Assembly (NCBI GenBank): GCA_963827545.1
Contig: CAWHBI010000031.1
Span: 1 to 64,000 of the forward strand
DNA from: AWTP1-13 sp963827545
GTDB taxonomy: Bacteria > Pseudomonadota > Alphaproteobacteria > Rhizobiales > Hyphomicrobiaceae
DNA length: 64,000 nt
Direction: 5' to 3'
The position numbers were made by a program, and so were the translations under genes. Below, piece after piece: positions 34,373-43,246 of this stretch. The stretch's first letter is position 1. Every line of letters begins with the position of its first letter. Under the pieces are notes generated by a model. The model was not told the DNA's origin. It was given only the letters and a program-made list of their open reading frames with translations, and did no database searches.

Positions 34373-34768
34373 TCACAAGCCTCCCCGCATCGACACCCCG
34401 ACGGCCCAAACCGCAGCCGTCAGCGTGAGCGAGCCGAGGATGGTCAGCCACCCGAGCACGTCTGCGGAGCGGGGCTGCAACGCGCGGCCGGTGTCCCAGA
34501 TCAGGTGCCGGATGCCCCCCAGCATGTGATGAATGAGCGCCCAGGAATATCCGAACAGCACCAGCTTGCCGACCGGATGGCCGAAGAGGTCGTTCACCAC
34601 CACGAACTGCCGTTCCCCCATCGCAGCCGCGAGGAGCCAAGCAGCGAGCAGCACGGTGCCAAAATACAACGCCCCACCAGTGATGCGATGCAAGATCGAC
34701 ATCAGCATCGTGATCGTCATGCGATAGATGCCGAGGTGGGGGGAGAGCGGACGCTCTGTCTCTGCCAT
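34373..34768 (-). CDS. sdhC: Succinate dehydrogenase cytochrome b556 subunit C
   Basis: A 131-residue membrane subunit. RPLSPHLGIYRMTITMLMSILHRITG is the family signature at the start, containing the quinone-site Ser and Arg, and YSWALIHHMLGGIRHLIWD holds the haem b histidine. Three membrane segments are visible. The ATG at 34768 was chosen with GGGAGA nine bases upstream; an ATG at 34777 (three residues more) is also possible but too close to that site. It is the first gene of sdhCDA; the 170-base gap before it toward mch should hold the promoter. Confidence 0.95.
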   Translation of the reverse strand: MAETERPLSPHLGIYRMTITMLMSILHRITGGALYFGTVLLAAWLLAAAMGERQFVVVNDLFGHPVGKLVLFGYSWALIHHMLGGIRHLIWDTGRALQPRSADVLGWLTILGSLTLTAAVWAVGVSMRGGL

Positions 34769-34937
34769 GCTGCTCATTCTCCCGCTGCTCAAGCTTGCGA
34801 CGCGTGCGCTTTTAACGCCGTGCAGCATAGGCGGCAATCGGCCGATTGTCCCAGCGCGCGGGCTGACCAGGCGATCGACTGGATAGGTGTATTGTATGCC
34901 AGAATGCCGCCGCCCTGAACGAGCGTGCACCGCCCTC

Positions 34938-35993
34938 TTACCGCGGCAGCACCAGCCACAGGTCGAGGTCGAGAATGACACCCTCCTCGTAATCACTCGC
35001 GGCGTTTCGCAATGGGAAGTCCCCGCAGGAACGGTTCTTGACCGCGACCAGCCGCACCCGCAGCGCGCCGATGTCGCGCCGTCCGGCGATGTCGGCCGTC
35101 TCCAGCACCTCCGACCAGGCGTAGACGGTGTCGCCTGCGAAGCAGGGAGCCACGTGCCGGCCGGCATTGATGGCGGCAACATGGAAGGCGTTGGCGAGGC
35201 CGTTGAAGGAGAGCGCCCGCGCCAGCGAGATCACGACGCCGCCGTAGATCAGCCGTCGCTTGAACTGCCCCTGAGCCTGCTGGTGCTGATTGAAGTGGAC
35301 CTTGGCCGTATTCTGATAGAGGCGCGTGGCAATCTGGTGCTCAGCCTCCTCCAGCGTCATGGCATCGATGTGATCGATCTTCTCTCCGACGGCATAGTCG
35401 CCCCAACGGTGAGGCGTCCCCGCCAGCGTGAAGTCGTAGCAAGCCGTGTCGATCTCGGGCACCGCGCGGCCCAACGCGGCCGGATCGACCCGCTCGGCGA
35501 GCTTTGGGACGACTGGCTCAGGGGCAGGCGAGGCCTCGCCGCGCTTGCGCACCATCACCCAGCGCACGTACTCCAGCACCGCCTCGCCGCTCTGGTTGCG
35601 GCCCGTCGTGCGCACGTAAACGACGCCCGACGCGCGATTGGCATTCTCGCGCAGGCCGATCACCTCTGAGCGGGCGCTCAGCGTATCGCCGGGATAGACC
35701 GCCGCGAGAAAGCGGCATTCGGCATAGCCGAGGTTGGCGATGGCATTGAGCGAGATATCGGGAACGGTCTTGCCGAACACCGTGTGGAACACCAGCAGAT
35801 CATCGACCGGTGCCCGCGGGTAGCCAACCACCTTGGCGAAGGCGTCCGACGACTGCACGGCAAAGCGCGGGCCGTACAGGCCATTGTAGAGCGCCACATC
35901 GCCGGTGGTGATCGTGCGCGGCGTGGCGTGGTTCAACACCTGACCAACAGAGAAGTCCTCGAAATAGTTGCCGAGTTTCGCCTTGGCGCTCAT
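34938..35993 (-). CDS. mch: Mesaconyl-CoA hydratase (MaoC family)
   Basis: A 351-residue protein with two MaoC hot-dog domains. Its sequence closely follows the Rhodobacter Mch that I recall: GNYFEDFSVGQVLNHATPRTIT at the start, VFHTVFGKTVPDISLNAIANLGYA, and GEKIDHIDAMTLEEAEHQIATRLYQNTAKVHFN in the second half. Mch interconverts mesaconyl-C1-CoA and beta-methylmalyl-CoA in the ethylmalonyl-CoA pathway of acetate assimilation. The start at 35993 has GGAGG eight bases upstream. It is downstream of the DUF1737 and CoA-lyase-like genes on the same strand. Confidence 0.85.
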   Translation of the reverse strand: MSAKAKLGNYFEDFSVGQVLNHATPRTITTGDVALYNGLYGPRFAVQSSDAFAKVVGYPRAPVDDLLVFHTVFGKTVPDISLNAIANLGYAECRFLAAVYPGDTLSARSEVIGLRENANRASGVVYVRTTGRNQSGEAVLEYVRWVMVRKRGEASPAPEPVVPKLAERVDPAALGRAVPEIDTACYDFTLAGTPHRWGDYAVGEKIDHIDAMTLEEAEHQIATRLYQNTAKVHFNQHQQAQGQFKRRLIYGGVVISLARALSFNGLANAFHVAAINAGRHVAPCFAGDTVYAWSEVLETADIAGRRDIGALRVRLVAVKNRSCGDFPLRNAASDYEEGVILDLDLWLVLPR

Positions 35994-36027
35994 GAGCCGA
36001 TCCTCCAGCACATCGATGATGCTGCCC

Positions 36028-36231
36028 TCACTGCTCGGAAAGCTTGATCCCAGGGCGGTATTCTCCCGGCGCTTCCTTGGTGATGACCTGGCCACAAATC
36101 ACGCGCTTGCGCTCCTGGTCGTAGGTCAGGGTCGGCGGACCATAGAGCTGCCATCCCTTGTTGAGCTCCGCCGTGACACGATGGCAGAAGCTGTCGTCGT
36201 CCGGTCCGGTCAGATAGCGATAGAGCTTCAC
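36028..36231 (-). CDS. Small DUF1737 protein
   Basis: A 67-residue protein starting with a GTG at 36231, two bases after the stop of the CoA-lyase-like gene and 34 bases before the mch start. The family signature KLYRYLTGPDDDSFCHRVTAELNKGWQLYGPP is complete. DUF1737 proteins are small and uncharacterised; this one is a tight part of the mcl2 - mch operon. A role as a small accessory or regulator of the pathway is a guess. A longer frame upstream of the GTG is overlapped by the lyase gene and rejected. Confidence 0.75.
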   Translation of the reverse strand: MKLYRYLTGPDDDSFCHRVTAELNKGWQLYGPPTLTYDQERKRVICGQVITKEAPGEYRPGIKLSEQ

Positions 36232-36233
36232 GG

Positions 36234-37106
36234 CTATGCCCTTTCGTTGATGGCATCGGCGATCGCCACCGTGCGCCGTGCCATCTCGGCGTGCAGCAGC
36301 TCGACCATGCGGCCTTCGACCGTGATCACGCCCTTGCCCTTGTTCTCGGGCTGATCGAAGGCAGCGATGATCTTGCGCGCGAAAGCCACTTCCGCTTCCG
36401 GCGGCGCGAACACCTCGTTGGCAATGGCGATCTGGTCGGGATGAATCAGCGTCTTGCCGTCGAAGCCGAGCGCGCGGCCATGCACGCACTCGCGTCGGAA
36501 ACCTTCAGTATCCTTGAAGTTGTTGTAGACGCCGTCGAGCACGTCGAGGCCATAGGCGCGCGCCGCGGTGACGGTGGCCGAGAGCCAGTAGAGCGCCGGC
36601 CGCCTGTTGGACGAAAGGTCCGCGCGCGTCTCCTTGACGAGGTCGTTGGTGCCCATGACGAGACAGGCCAGCCGCCCGCCGCCCAGGCGCGAGGCGGCGG
36701 CGATATCCTGGACGTTGAGGATGGCGAGCGGCGTCTCGATCATGGCCCACAGCCGCGTCTTTGCAGGCGCACCTGCGAGTGCCTCCGTTGCACGCACAAT
36801 GTCGGCACCGCTGGCAGGCTTGGGCACGAGAACGGCATCGGCCGCCGCGGCCGCTGCTGCTTCCAGGTCCGCCTTGCCCCACGGCGTGCCGAGGGCGTTG
36901 ATGCGAATGATCAGCTCGCGCCGACCATAGCCGCCCCCCTTCACCGCCGCGCACACCTGGTCGCGCGCCGCCGCCTTGGCGTCGGGCGCGACGGCGTCCT
37001 CCAGGTCGAGGATCAATGCATCAGCTGGCAGCGACTTGGCCTTTTCCAGAGCGCGTACGTTGGAGCCCGGCATATAGAGCACGCTGCGGCGCGGGCGGAT
37101 TTGCAT
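36234..37106 (-). CDS. mcl2: HpcH/HpaI-family CoA-ester enzyme, (3S)-malyl-CoA thioesterase-like
   Basis: A 290-residue CitE-like TIM-barrel enzyme. RSVLYMPGSNVRALEKAKSLPADALILDLEDAVAPDAK at the start carries the CoA and metal-binding acidic residues, and MGTNDLVKETRADL, LDGVYNNFKDTEGFRREC and GFDGKTLIHPDQIAIANEVF follow. These match the Rhodobacter Mcl2 type, which hydrolyses (3S)-malyl-CoA to malate, more than the longer Mcl1 lyase. With mch next to it, a place in the ethylmalonyl-CoA pathway (conversion to malate) is likely. It is the first gene of a minus-strand operon mcl2-DUF1737-mch. Confidence 0.75.
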   Translation of the reverse strand: MQIRPRRSVLYMPGSNVRALEKAKSLPADALILDLEDAVAPDAKAAARDQVCAAVKGGGYGRRELIIRINALGTPWGKADLEAAAAAAADAVLVPKPASGADIVRATEALAGAPAKTRLWAMIETPLAILNVQDIAAASRLGGGRLACLVMGTNDLVKETRADLSSNRRPALYWLSATVTAARAYGLDVLDGVYNNFKDTEGFRRECVHGRALGFDGKTLIHPDQIAIANEVFAPPEAEVAFARKIIAAFDQPENKGKGVITVEGRMVELLHAEMARRTVAIADAINERA

Positions 37107-37190
37107 GAGTGCTTTCCTTGGCTGTGTAGGCCCAGCCTAGGCAAAGCTTGTGCCGTTCGCCAGCCCGGCGGCATTTGGGCAGGTCTTGGC

Positions 37191-38426
37191 ATGGGCCGAG
37201 CGTTCCGCCAGATTCAACCGCAAAGCCGAACCATCGGATTGAAGCACGTGGAAACTGCAGATGTCGTGATCGTTGGCGGGGGCATCGTGGGCAGCGCCGC
37301 CGCCTTTTTTCTGAGCACGGACGCCGCTTTCCGCGGCCGTCGCATCGTCCTCGTTGAGCGCGATCCGAGCTACCGAGACTGCAGCACCGCGCGGTCAGCC
37401 GGGGGCCTGCGGCAGCAGTTCTCCACACCGGAGAACATCGCCATGTCGCAGGTCACGGTTGCGATGTTTCGCCGCCTCAAGACGGTCTTTGGTGCCGAGG
37501 CCGATGTGGCCTTTCGCGAGCAGGGGTACCTCATCATGGCCGCAGCTGAGGGCCAGGCGCTGCTCGCAAAGAACGTCGCCCTGCAGCAATCCATGCAAGC
37601 CGACATTGCGCTGCTCGACGCCGCAGACCTCGCCAGGCATTTCCCCTGGCTCGCGACGACATGCGTGGCCGCTGCCGGCTTCGGCCGCTCCGGCGAAGGC
37701 TGGTTCGATCCCATGAGCCTCGCAACCCTCTTCCGCAAGGCCGCGCTCGCCAATGGCGTGACGATGATCAAGGACCGCGTCACTGGCATCCAGGTCGTCG
37801 ACCGCGTCGATGCCATTTTGCTCGCGAGCGGAAACAAGCTCCTCTGCGGACACGCCGTCAATGCGGCAGGCGCATGGGCTGGTGAGCTCGCTGCACTGGC
37901 TGGCATCAGGCTGCCGGTCGAGCCGCGCAAGCGCTACGTCTACGTTATCGATTGTCGCGAGGCGCCCGGGGCGCTACGCCATGCCCCTCTTACGGTCGAT
38001 CCCTCTGGCGTGTGGTTTCGACCCGAAGGGCAATTCTTCATTTGCGGCAGATCGCCGGAGGAAGCTCAGGAGCCGCCGGCTGCCGATCTCGATCAGATCG
38101 ACCACGGCTTCTTCGAACAGCAAGTCTGGCCGCATCTTGCCGCGCGCGTCCCCGCTTTCGAGAGCGTCAAGGTGGTGAACGCCTGGGCAGGCTACTACGA
38201 CTACAACACCCTCGATCAGAACGCAGTGATCGGTCCGCACCCCAGGATGGCGAACTTCTACTTTGCCAACGGCTTCTCTGGCCACGGTGCTCAGCAGGCA
38301 GCAGCCGCAGGCCGCGCGGTCGCCGAGCTCATCGTGCACGGCGCATTCCAGACCCTCGATCTGTCGCGCCTCGGCTACGGCCGCATCGTCGACAACGCGC
38401 CCCTGCGGGAGCGCAACGTGATTTAG
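37191..38426 (+). CDS. FAD-dependent oxidoreductase, FOXRED1-like (DAO family)
   Basis: A roughly 411-residue flavoenzyme. The FAD motif GGGIVGSAAAFFL follows ADVVIV near the start, then ERDPSYRDCSTARSAGGLRQQFS, where the covalent or isoalloxazine contact residues of the D-amino-acid oxidase family lie. The end has WAGYYDYNTLDQNAVIGPHPRMANFYFANGFSGHGAQQAAAAGRAVAELI, which is the FOXRED1 signature. Substrate unknown; FOXRED1 aids complex I assembly in mitochondria, while bacterial homologues are probably amine or amino-acid oxidases. The ATG at 37191 is chosen; a GTG at 37248 is also possible. Confidence 0.85.
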   Translation: MGRAFRQIQPQSRTIGLKHVETADVVIVGGGIVGSAAAFFLSTDAAFRGRRIVLVERDPSYRDCSTARSAGGLRQQFSTPENIAMSQVTVAMFRRLKTVFGAEADVAFREQGYLIMAAAEGQALLAKNVALQQSMQADIALLDAADLARHFPWLATTCVAAAGFGRSGEGWFDPMSLATLFRKAALANGVTMIKDRVTGIQVVDRVDAILLASGNKLLCGHAVNAAGAWAGELAALAGIRLPVEPRKRYVYVIDCREAPGALRHAPLTVDPSGVWFRPEGQFFICGRSPEEAQEPPAADLDQIDHGFFEQQVWPHLAARVPAFESVKVVNAWAGYYDYNTLDQNAVIGPHPRMANFYFANGFSGHGAQQAAAAGRAVAELIVHGAFQTLDLSRLGYGRIVDNAPLRERNVI

Positions 38427-38470
38427 CAGCACGAGTTGCGGACTTCTCGATCACCACGCTAGTAAAGTGC

Positions 38471-39253
38471 ATGGCGACCGTTCTGGCGATTTCTTCGCAT
38501 GTCGTGCGGGGGCATGTGGGCCTCGCCGCCACCGTGCCGGCGCTGCAGTGGCTGGGTCACGAGGTGTGGGCTCTGCCAACCGTGCTGCTTGCCAGCCGTC
38601 CGGGCCTTGGCAAGCTTGTGCGGTTTGACCTCCCGCATGACGACCTGGGCGCGATGCTCTCCGCGCTCGAGGCTGATGGCTGCTGGACTTCACTCGACGC
38701 CGTGCTCACCGGCTATTTCCCTTCCGAGGCGTCGGTGACGGCTGCGGCAGCCGCGATCTCACGCATCAGGCAAGCCCGACCCGCGATCCCAGTGCTCGTC
38801 GATCCCATCCTCGGCGACGAGGGTCGCCTCTATGTCGCGGCAGAGACAGCAACGGCCATTCGCGACGAGCTCTTGCCATTGGCGACCATTGCGACCCCCA
38901 ACCTGTTCGAGCTGCAATGGCTGACCGGAGTCTCAGCCGAGGCAAGGGAGGAGATCGTGCAGGCGGCGCAGCGCCTGGGGCCGCCGACCGTGGTGGTGAC
39001 ATCTGCCTTGAAGTCGGCCCAAGGCATCTGGACGCTGCTGGTGACCGCTGCCAAGCACGCAGGCCGTTCGGCTGCCACATGGGCCGGCATCCCCAACGGT
39101 GCCGGCGATCTATTCGCTGGGCTGTTTCTTGGATATCTGCTGAAAGGCCAATCCGTCGAAACCGCCTTCGATGCCAGCTTGACCGATCTCGACCGTGTAT
39201 TGGCCGCGAGCGCGGGCCAGGAAGTGCTGCAGCTATCGGCCCTGCTGCGTTAA
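38471..39253 (+). CDS. pdxY: Pyridoxal kinase
   Basis: A 260-residue kinase of the PfkB/ribokinase superfamily, making pyridoxal phosphate for the vitamin B6 salvage pathway. ISSHVVRGHVGLAATVPALQWLGHEVWALPTVLLAS is the PdxY/PdxK N-terminal signature; VDPILGDEGRLYV is the substrate and lid part; PNLFELQWLTG and the anion-hole motif GAGDLFAGLFLG (catalytic Asp) are present. It is a little shorter than E. coli PdxY (287). The stop TAA shares the tetranucleotide TTAA with the stop of the opposing flavin oxidoreductase gene, so the genes converge with a 4-base overlap. Confidence 0.88.
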   Translation: MATVLAISSHVVRGHVGLAATVPALQWLGHEVWALPTVLLASRPGLGKLVRFDLPHDDLGAMLSALEADGCWTSLDAVLTGYFPSEASVTAAAAAISRIRQARPAIPVLVDPILGDEGRLYVAAETATAIRDELLPLATIATPNLFELQWLTGVSAEAREEIVQAAQRLGPPTVVVTSALKSAQGIWTLLVTAAKHAGRSAATWAGIPNGAGDLFAGLFLGYLLKGQSVETAFDASLTDLDRVLAASAGQEVLQLSALLR

Positions 39254-40257
39254 TCGCCAAATGACGGTAAAACCTCCCGCCCGAGCAGGTCCACGCTGCG
39301 CATCGCTTCCGCAAACGTGATATCGCCGAAGGTTATGTCGCAGATGAAATAGTTGGCGCTGGATACTTCCAGCTGCTCGGCGATGAACCGCGTTGCGTCG
39401 GCTGGCGTGCCCGCGAATGCGCTACCGTTGGCGAGCAACGGCCCGATCTCGCGCGGCAGCGCCAGCGGCAGCTCGCGCCCGTGCTGAACCCAGAGGATCT
39501 CCATGTGCCGGCGCCAGCGCCGATACGCCCGCTCCGCGATGCTGAGCGCGTCCTGCGCGCTCTCGGCGAGGACGATATGCCGAATGAGACCGATGAGTGG
39601 CGTCGCGTGCGGAGGGTGACCGAGCGTGCTCCACTCCTGGCGGAAGCGATCGCAGATCAGCCGTGCCGCGGGGGCCGGCTGCAGGGTGGCGATGTTCGCC
39701 CCCTCGCGCGCCGGCCATACGGTCGCGTCGGGCGTCTGCACGCCGTACCACAGCGGTGGATGGGGCCTCTGCAGCGGCCTCAAGACCATCGGCACGTTCT
39801 TGAAATTGTAGAACTCGCCCGCGAAGTTCAAAACCTCTGACGTCAATCCCTGCCTGATGACCCGCAGCGCCTCCGGGAACTGACGGGGCGCGTCGGCCGG
39901 ATCGATGCCGAAGAAGCCGACCTCGATTGGCGACACGCCACGCCCGACCCCCACCTCCAGGCGACCGCCGCTCATGTGATCGAGCATGCAGATCTCCTCG
40001 ATCAATCGCAGCGGATGGTAGAGCGGCAGCAGATAGACAAGGGGCCCGAAGCGCAGCCGTTTCGTTCTCTGCGCCAGTGCGGCCAAGAACACATTGGGCG
40101 AGGGAGCAAGGCCCAAAGGAGTTCCGTGGTGCTCGGCGAGATGATAGGCATAGAAACCGTGCCGGTCGTAGGCTTCGGCCAGCTTCATGCGGTTCTCAAT
40201 CTGCAGGCCCAACGGAACGCCGCTGTCGTCCATGTGCTCGAATACGCCAAATTTCAT
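39250..40257 (-). CDS. LLM-class flavin-dependent oxidoreductase
   Basis: A 335-residue luciferase-like monooxygenase. MKFGVFEHMDDSG at the start, YDRHGFYAYHLAEHHGTPLGLAPSPNVFLAALAQRTKRLRFGPLVYLLPLYHPLRLIEEICMLDHMSGGRLEVGVGRG in the N-terminal half and the late QPAPAARLICDRFRQEW are typical of bacterial FMN/F420 monooxygenases. Substrate unknown. GGGGGAG lies just before the ATG. It faces away from nhaA with 56 bases between, and converges with pdxY. It may help in detoxification or degradation, but no context proves this. Confidence 0.88.
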   Translation of the reverse strand: MKFGVFEHMDDSGVPLGLQIENRMKLAEAYDRHGFYAYHLAEHHGTPLGLAPSPNVFLAALAQRTKRLRFGPLVYLLPLYHPLRLIEEICMLDHMSGGRLEVGVGRGVSPIEVGFFGIDPADAPRQFPEALRVIRQGLTSEVLNFAGEFYNFKNVPMVLRPLQRPHPPLWYGVQTPDATVWPAREGANIATLQPAPAARLICDRFRQEWSTLGHPPHATPLIGLIRHIVLAESAQDALSIAERAYRRWRRHMEILWVQHGRELPLALPREIGPLLANGSAFAGTPADATRFIAEQLEVSSANYFICDITFGDITFAEAMRSVDLLGREVLPSFGD

Positions 40258-40313
40258 GCTCTCCCCCCTTTTGATCGTTGCGTTGATCGATAACTGGCCG
40301 GCGGCGCCTCCCC

Positions 40314-41516
40314 ATGACACTCGTCCCTGAGGTCCGCGACAAGCTCAAAGGTGCGCTGGCGTTCTTCCATCATGAGGCGGCAGGCGGGCTGGTGCTGCTG
40401 GCCGCGGCAGTCGCAGCGCTCATCGCCAGCAACTCGCCGCTGGAGCGGCTCTACGACGGGTTTCTCGATACACCGGTTGGCGTGCGGGTTGGCGCGCTCG
40501 CGCTCGACAAGCCGCTGCTGCTATGGATCAACGACGGCCTGATGGCGATCTTCTTCTTCCTGGTGGGGCTGGAGATCAAACGCGAGCTGCTCCTTGGCGA
40601 ACTGTCGACCTTCGGGCAAGCCGCCCTTCCCGCGGTAGCCGCAGTCGGCGGCATGGCTGTGCCAGCGCTCATCTATGTCGCCATCAATTGGGGCAATGCG
40701 GCGGCCCTGCGGGGCTGGGCCATTCCATCCGCCACCGACATCGCTTTCGCCGTCGGCGTTCTCGCATTGCTCGGAGCCCGGATTCCCTCCTCGCTCAAGA
40801 TCTTCCTGCTGGCGCTCGCCATCCTGGATGATCTCGGATCCATCCTCGTGATCGCCCTGTTCTACACAGAGCATCTGTCGTGGCTTTCGCTGGTGCTCGC
40901 GTCCGTGGGCATGGTGGTGCTCTGGACCCTCAACGCCCGCGGCGTCGCGCGGCTCGCACCCTATGCGCTGACCGGGATATTCATTTGGGTATGCGTGTTG
41001 AAGTCGGGCGTTCACGCAACGCTGGCCGGTGTGGCGGTCGCGTTTGCCATTCCGCTGACGAGCCCCACCGACGGCCAAACCTCGCTGTTGGAGCAGCTCG
41101 AAGAGAGCCTGCACCCCTGGGTCGCGTTTGCCGTCCTGCCGCTTTTTGCGTTCGCCAACGCTGGCGTCTCGCTGCAGGGTCTGACGCTAGCGAAACTGCT
41201 CGAGCCAATCCCGTTCGGCATTGCCGCCGGGCTGTTCCTCGGCAAGACGGTGGGCATCTTCGCGGCAGCGTGGATCACGATCGCGGCCGGCGTGGTGGGC
41301 AAGCCGGAAGGGGCGACCTGGGCCCAGATCCTCGGGGTCAGCATGCTGGGCGGCGTCGGCTTCACCATGAGCCTGTTCATCGGCATGCTCGCCTTCCCGG
41401 ATCCCGCGCAGGCAGCGCCGCTGCGGCTCGGCGTGCTGGCAGGATCAGTGCTCTCCGCGGTGGCGGGCTACCTGGTGCTGGCAGCATCGACCCGGCCGCC
41501 GCAGCAAGCCTCGTAG
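40314..41516 (+). CDS. nhaA: Na+/H+ antiporter NhaA
   Basis: A 400-residue inner-membrane antiporter for sodium extrusion and pH balance. The functional aspartates corresponding to E. coli D133, D163 and D164 are at 142, 172 and 173 (SATDIAFA and AILDDLGSILVIAL). The N-terminal helix LKGALAFFHHEAAGGLVLLAAAVAALI and the dimer region are also present, and about eleven to twelve membrane segments can be counted. It ends 1 base before the stop of ccmG on the other strand. Its start region is divergent from the flavin oxidoreductase gene. Confidence 0.95.
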   Translation: MTLVPEVRDKLKGALAFFHHEAAGGLVLLAAAVAALIASNSPLERLYDGFLDTPVGVRVGALALDKPLLLWINDGLMAIFFFLVGLEIKRELLLGELSTFGQAALPAVAAVGGMAVPALIYVAINWGNAAALRGWAIPSATDIAFAVGVLALLGARIPSSLKIFLLALAILDDLGSILVIALFYTEHLSWLSLVLASVGMVVLWTLNARGVARLAPYALTGIFIWVCVLKSGVHATLAGVAVAFAIPLTSPTDGQTSLLEQLEESLHPWVAFAVLPLFAFANAGVSLQGLTLAKLLEPIPFGIAAGLFLGKTVGIFAAAWITIAAGVVGKPEGATWAQILGVSMLGGVGFTMSLFIGMLAFPDPAQAAPLRLGVLAGSVLSAVAGYLVLAASTRPPQQAS

Positions 41517-41517
41517 A

Positions 41518-42114
41518 TCAGCGCGCTTCGGCCGCGCGGATGGCCGGGATGATCCGCGTCTCCAGCGTCTCGGCCGAGATCGGGCCTACGTGCTTGTAGG
41601 TAATTTCGCCCCTGCCATTGAGGACGAACGTCTCGGGCATACCCGTAACACCCCACTCGATGGCAGCCCGGCCGTTGGCGTCCACGCCCACCGCAACGAA
41701 GGGGTTGCCGTAGCGGCCGAGGAAGCGCCGCGCGGCCGTCGATTGGTCCTTGTAGTTGACCCCGTAGAGGCGCACCCCCGTGCGCTCCTTCAGGGCCACC
41801 AATTGCGGGTGTTCCTGCACGCAGGGCGCACACCACGAGGCCCAGAAGTTCACGACCGACACCTGGCCATTGGCGAGGTCGGCGCTGGCGAAGCCACTGA
41901 TGGAGCGAGCGCCGTCGCTCAGACCCTCCAGCGCGGCCAAGTCGATCACTGGTGCCGGACGGCCGATCAGCGCCGACGGCAGCCTGGAGGGATCACCGCT
42001 GCGCAGTGCGAAGGCAAACAGCAGGGCCAGAACCGCAAAGATCACCAGTGGCCAAACGAGCAAACGCGATCGCTGCGGGCGCCCTTCGGCAGTAGCGATG
42101 GTCTTCTCCTGCAT
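41518..42114 (-). CDS. ccmG: Thiol:disulfide interchange protein CcmG/DsbE
   Basis: A 198-residue membrane-anchored thioredoxin-like protein that reduces apocytochrome c for haem attachment. An N-terminal membrane segment (LLVWPLVIFAVLALLFAFAL) is followed by the periplasmic domain with active-site pair C95/C98 in FWASWCAPC and the cis-Pro region GVTGMPETFVLNGRG. It is the last gene of ccmC-ccmD-ccmG on the minus strand, 5 bases after ccmD. It converges with nhaA. Confidence 0.95.
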   Translation of the reverse strand: MQEKTIATAEGRPQRSRLLVWPLVIFAVLALLFAFALRSGDPSRLPSALIGRPAPVIDLAALEGLSDGARSISGFASADLANGQVSVVNFWASWCAPCVQEHPQLVALKERTGVRLYGVNYKDQSTAARRFLGRYGNPFVAVGVDANGRAAIEWGVTGMPETFVLNGRGEITYKHVGPISAETLETRIIPAIRAAEAR

Positions 42115-42119
42115 GATGG

Positions 42120-42296
42120 TCAGCTCGCATCCCCGCCGCGGCCTGAACGGCGCCGAACGCCGCGCGTCTCCAGCTCGCTGATCAGCTGCTGCTGCCGGCG
42201 ACCGTCGAACAGCAGCCAGCCCACGAGCCCCGCCAGCACCAGTGCCACGGTCGCATAGGAGGCCCAGATGTATGCGGCGTGCGGGCCGAGGTCCAT
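42120..42296 (-). CDS. ccmD: Haem exporter protein CcmD
   Basis: A 58-residue small membrane protein that helps release holo-CcmE from the CcmABCD complex. It has a single membrane segment (YIWASYATVALVLAGLVGWLLFDG) followed by RRQQQLISELETRGVRRR, the usual CcmD pattern. It lies between ccmC (5 bases) and ccmG (5 bases), in the canonical order. It was found from context and pattern; the open frame extends upstream through ccmC but the ATG at 42296 fits. Confidence 0.9.
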   Translation of the reverse strand: MDLGPHAAYIWASYATVALVLAGLVGWLLFDGRRQQQLISELETRGVRRRSGRGGDAS

Positions 42297-42301
42297 GGCG
42301 C

Positions 42302-43066
42302 TCACTCCGCCGGCTGGTGCGCGAGGCCCGCGGCGGACTGCACCTCCATCAGCCGCAGCGCCTTGACGCGGCGGCGCAGGATCTCGTTGCGCATGGCCTT
42401 GAGATGCAGCGCCAGGAACAGCGCCGTCATGCCCGCCGCCATCACCAGCAGCGGCCACAGGATGGAGGGGTGGATTGCCGGCATGCCCAGCCTCGAGACG
42501 CTGGGCTGCTGGTGAATGCTGTTCCAGTCCACCGAGAAACGGATGACGGGGAGAATGACGATGCCAACCAGGCCCAGCACCGCCGTCAGATTGCCGGCCA
42601 GCAACTCGTCCTCGATGGAGGAGCGCAGCACGATCAGGCCGAGATAAAGGAAGAAGAGAATGAGCACCGATGTGAGCCGCGGGTCCCAGGCCCAGAACGC
42701 TCCCCACATCGGCTTGCCCCACAGGGAGCCCGTAACGAGGCACAGGAAGGTGAAGACGGCGCCGATGGGTGCGGCCGCCTTGGCCGAGACGTCGGCCAGC
42801 GGATGGCGAAAGACCAGCAGGCCGAAGCTCGAGGCAGCCACCAGCGTGTAACCGAACATGGCGAGCCAGGCTGCGGGCACGTGCACGTACATGATCTTGG
42901 CGGTGTGGCCCTGCTGATAGTCGGGCGGCGCCGTGAAGAACGCCATGTAGAGCCCAACCGCGATCAGCACGCCCGCCAGCGCAGAAACCCAGGGCAGCAG
43001 GCGCCCCGAGAGCGCCATGAAGCGGGTGGGGTTGGCAAGCCTCTGGGTCAGCGTCTGCATGGCCAT
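42302..43066 (-). CDS. ccmC: Haem exporter / CcmE haem-transfer protein CcmC
   Basis: A 254-residue, six-span membrane protein that loads haem onto CcmE. The tryptophan-rich periplasmic motif WGAFWAWDPR is at 121-130, and the flanking haem-ligand histidines are H62 (MYVHVPAAW) and the one in NSIHQQPS. The protein starts MAMQTLTQRLANPTRF. It is separated from ccmB by 180 bases that hold no gene that I can support. It leads the ccmC-D-G transcript unless read-through comes from ccmAB. Confidence 0.96.
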   Translation of the reverse strand: MAMQTLTQRLANPTRFMALSGRLLPWVSALAGVLIAVGLYMAFFTAPPDYQQGHTAKIMYVHVPAAWLAMFGYTLVAASSFGLLVFRHPLADVSAKAAAPIGAVFTFLCLVTGSLWGKPMWGAFWAWDPRLTSVLILFFLYLGLIVLRSSIEDELLAGNLTAVLGLVGIVILPVIRFSVDWNSIHQQPSVSRLGMPAIHPSILWPLLVMAAGMTALFLALHLKAMRNEILRRRVKALRLMEVQSAAGLAHQPAE

Positions 43067-43246
43067 GGTCTAAGCCTTTGTTCGTGCAGCTGCAAATAGC
43101 TGCCCCCAGTTACAAGCAGCACACAAGACCGACTACCGCGAGAGCCTTGAAGTATCAAGGATCTCGAATACCGCGCCATCACGGCAATCCGAAGAATCGC
43201 GAGCGGCCCGGCGCAGAGGCCCAGCGCTTGCGTCGAGCAAAGATAT

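Noticed and set aside
36291..37190. Long N-terminal extension of the FOXRED1-like frame
   Set aside because: It is antisense to the mcl2-like gene and lacks protein-like pattern; the FAD motif needs only the start at 37191 or 37248.
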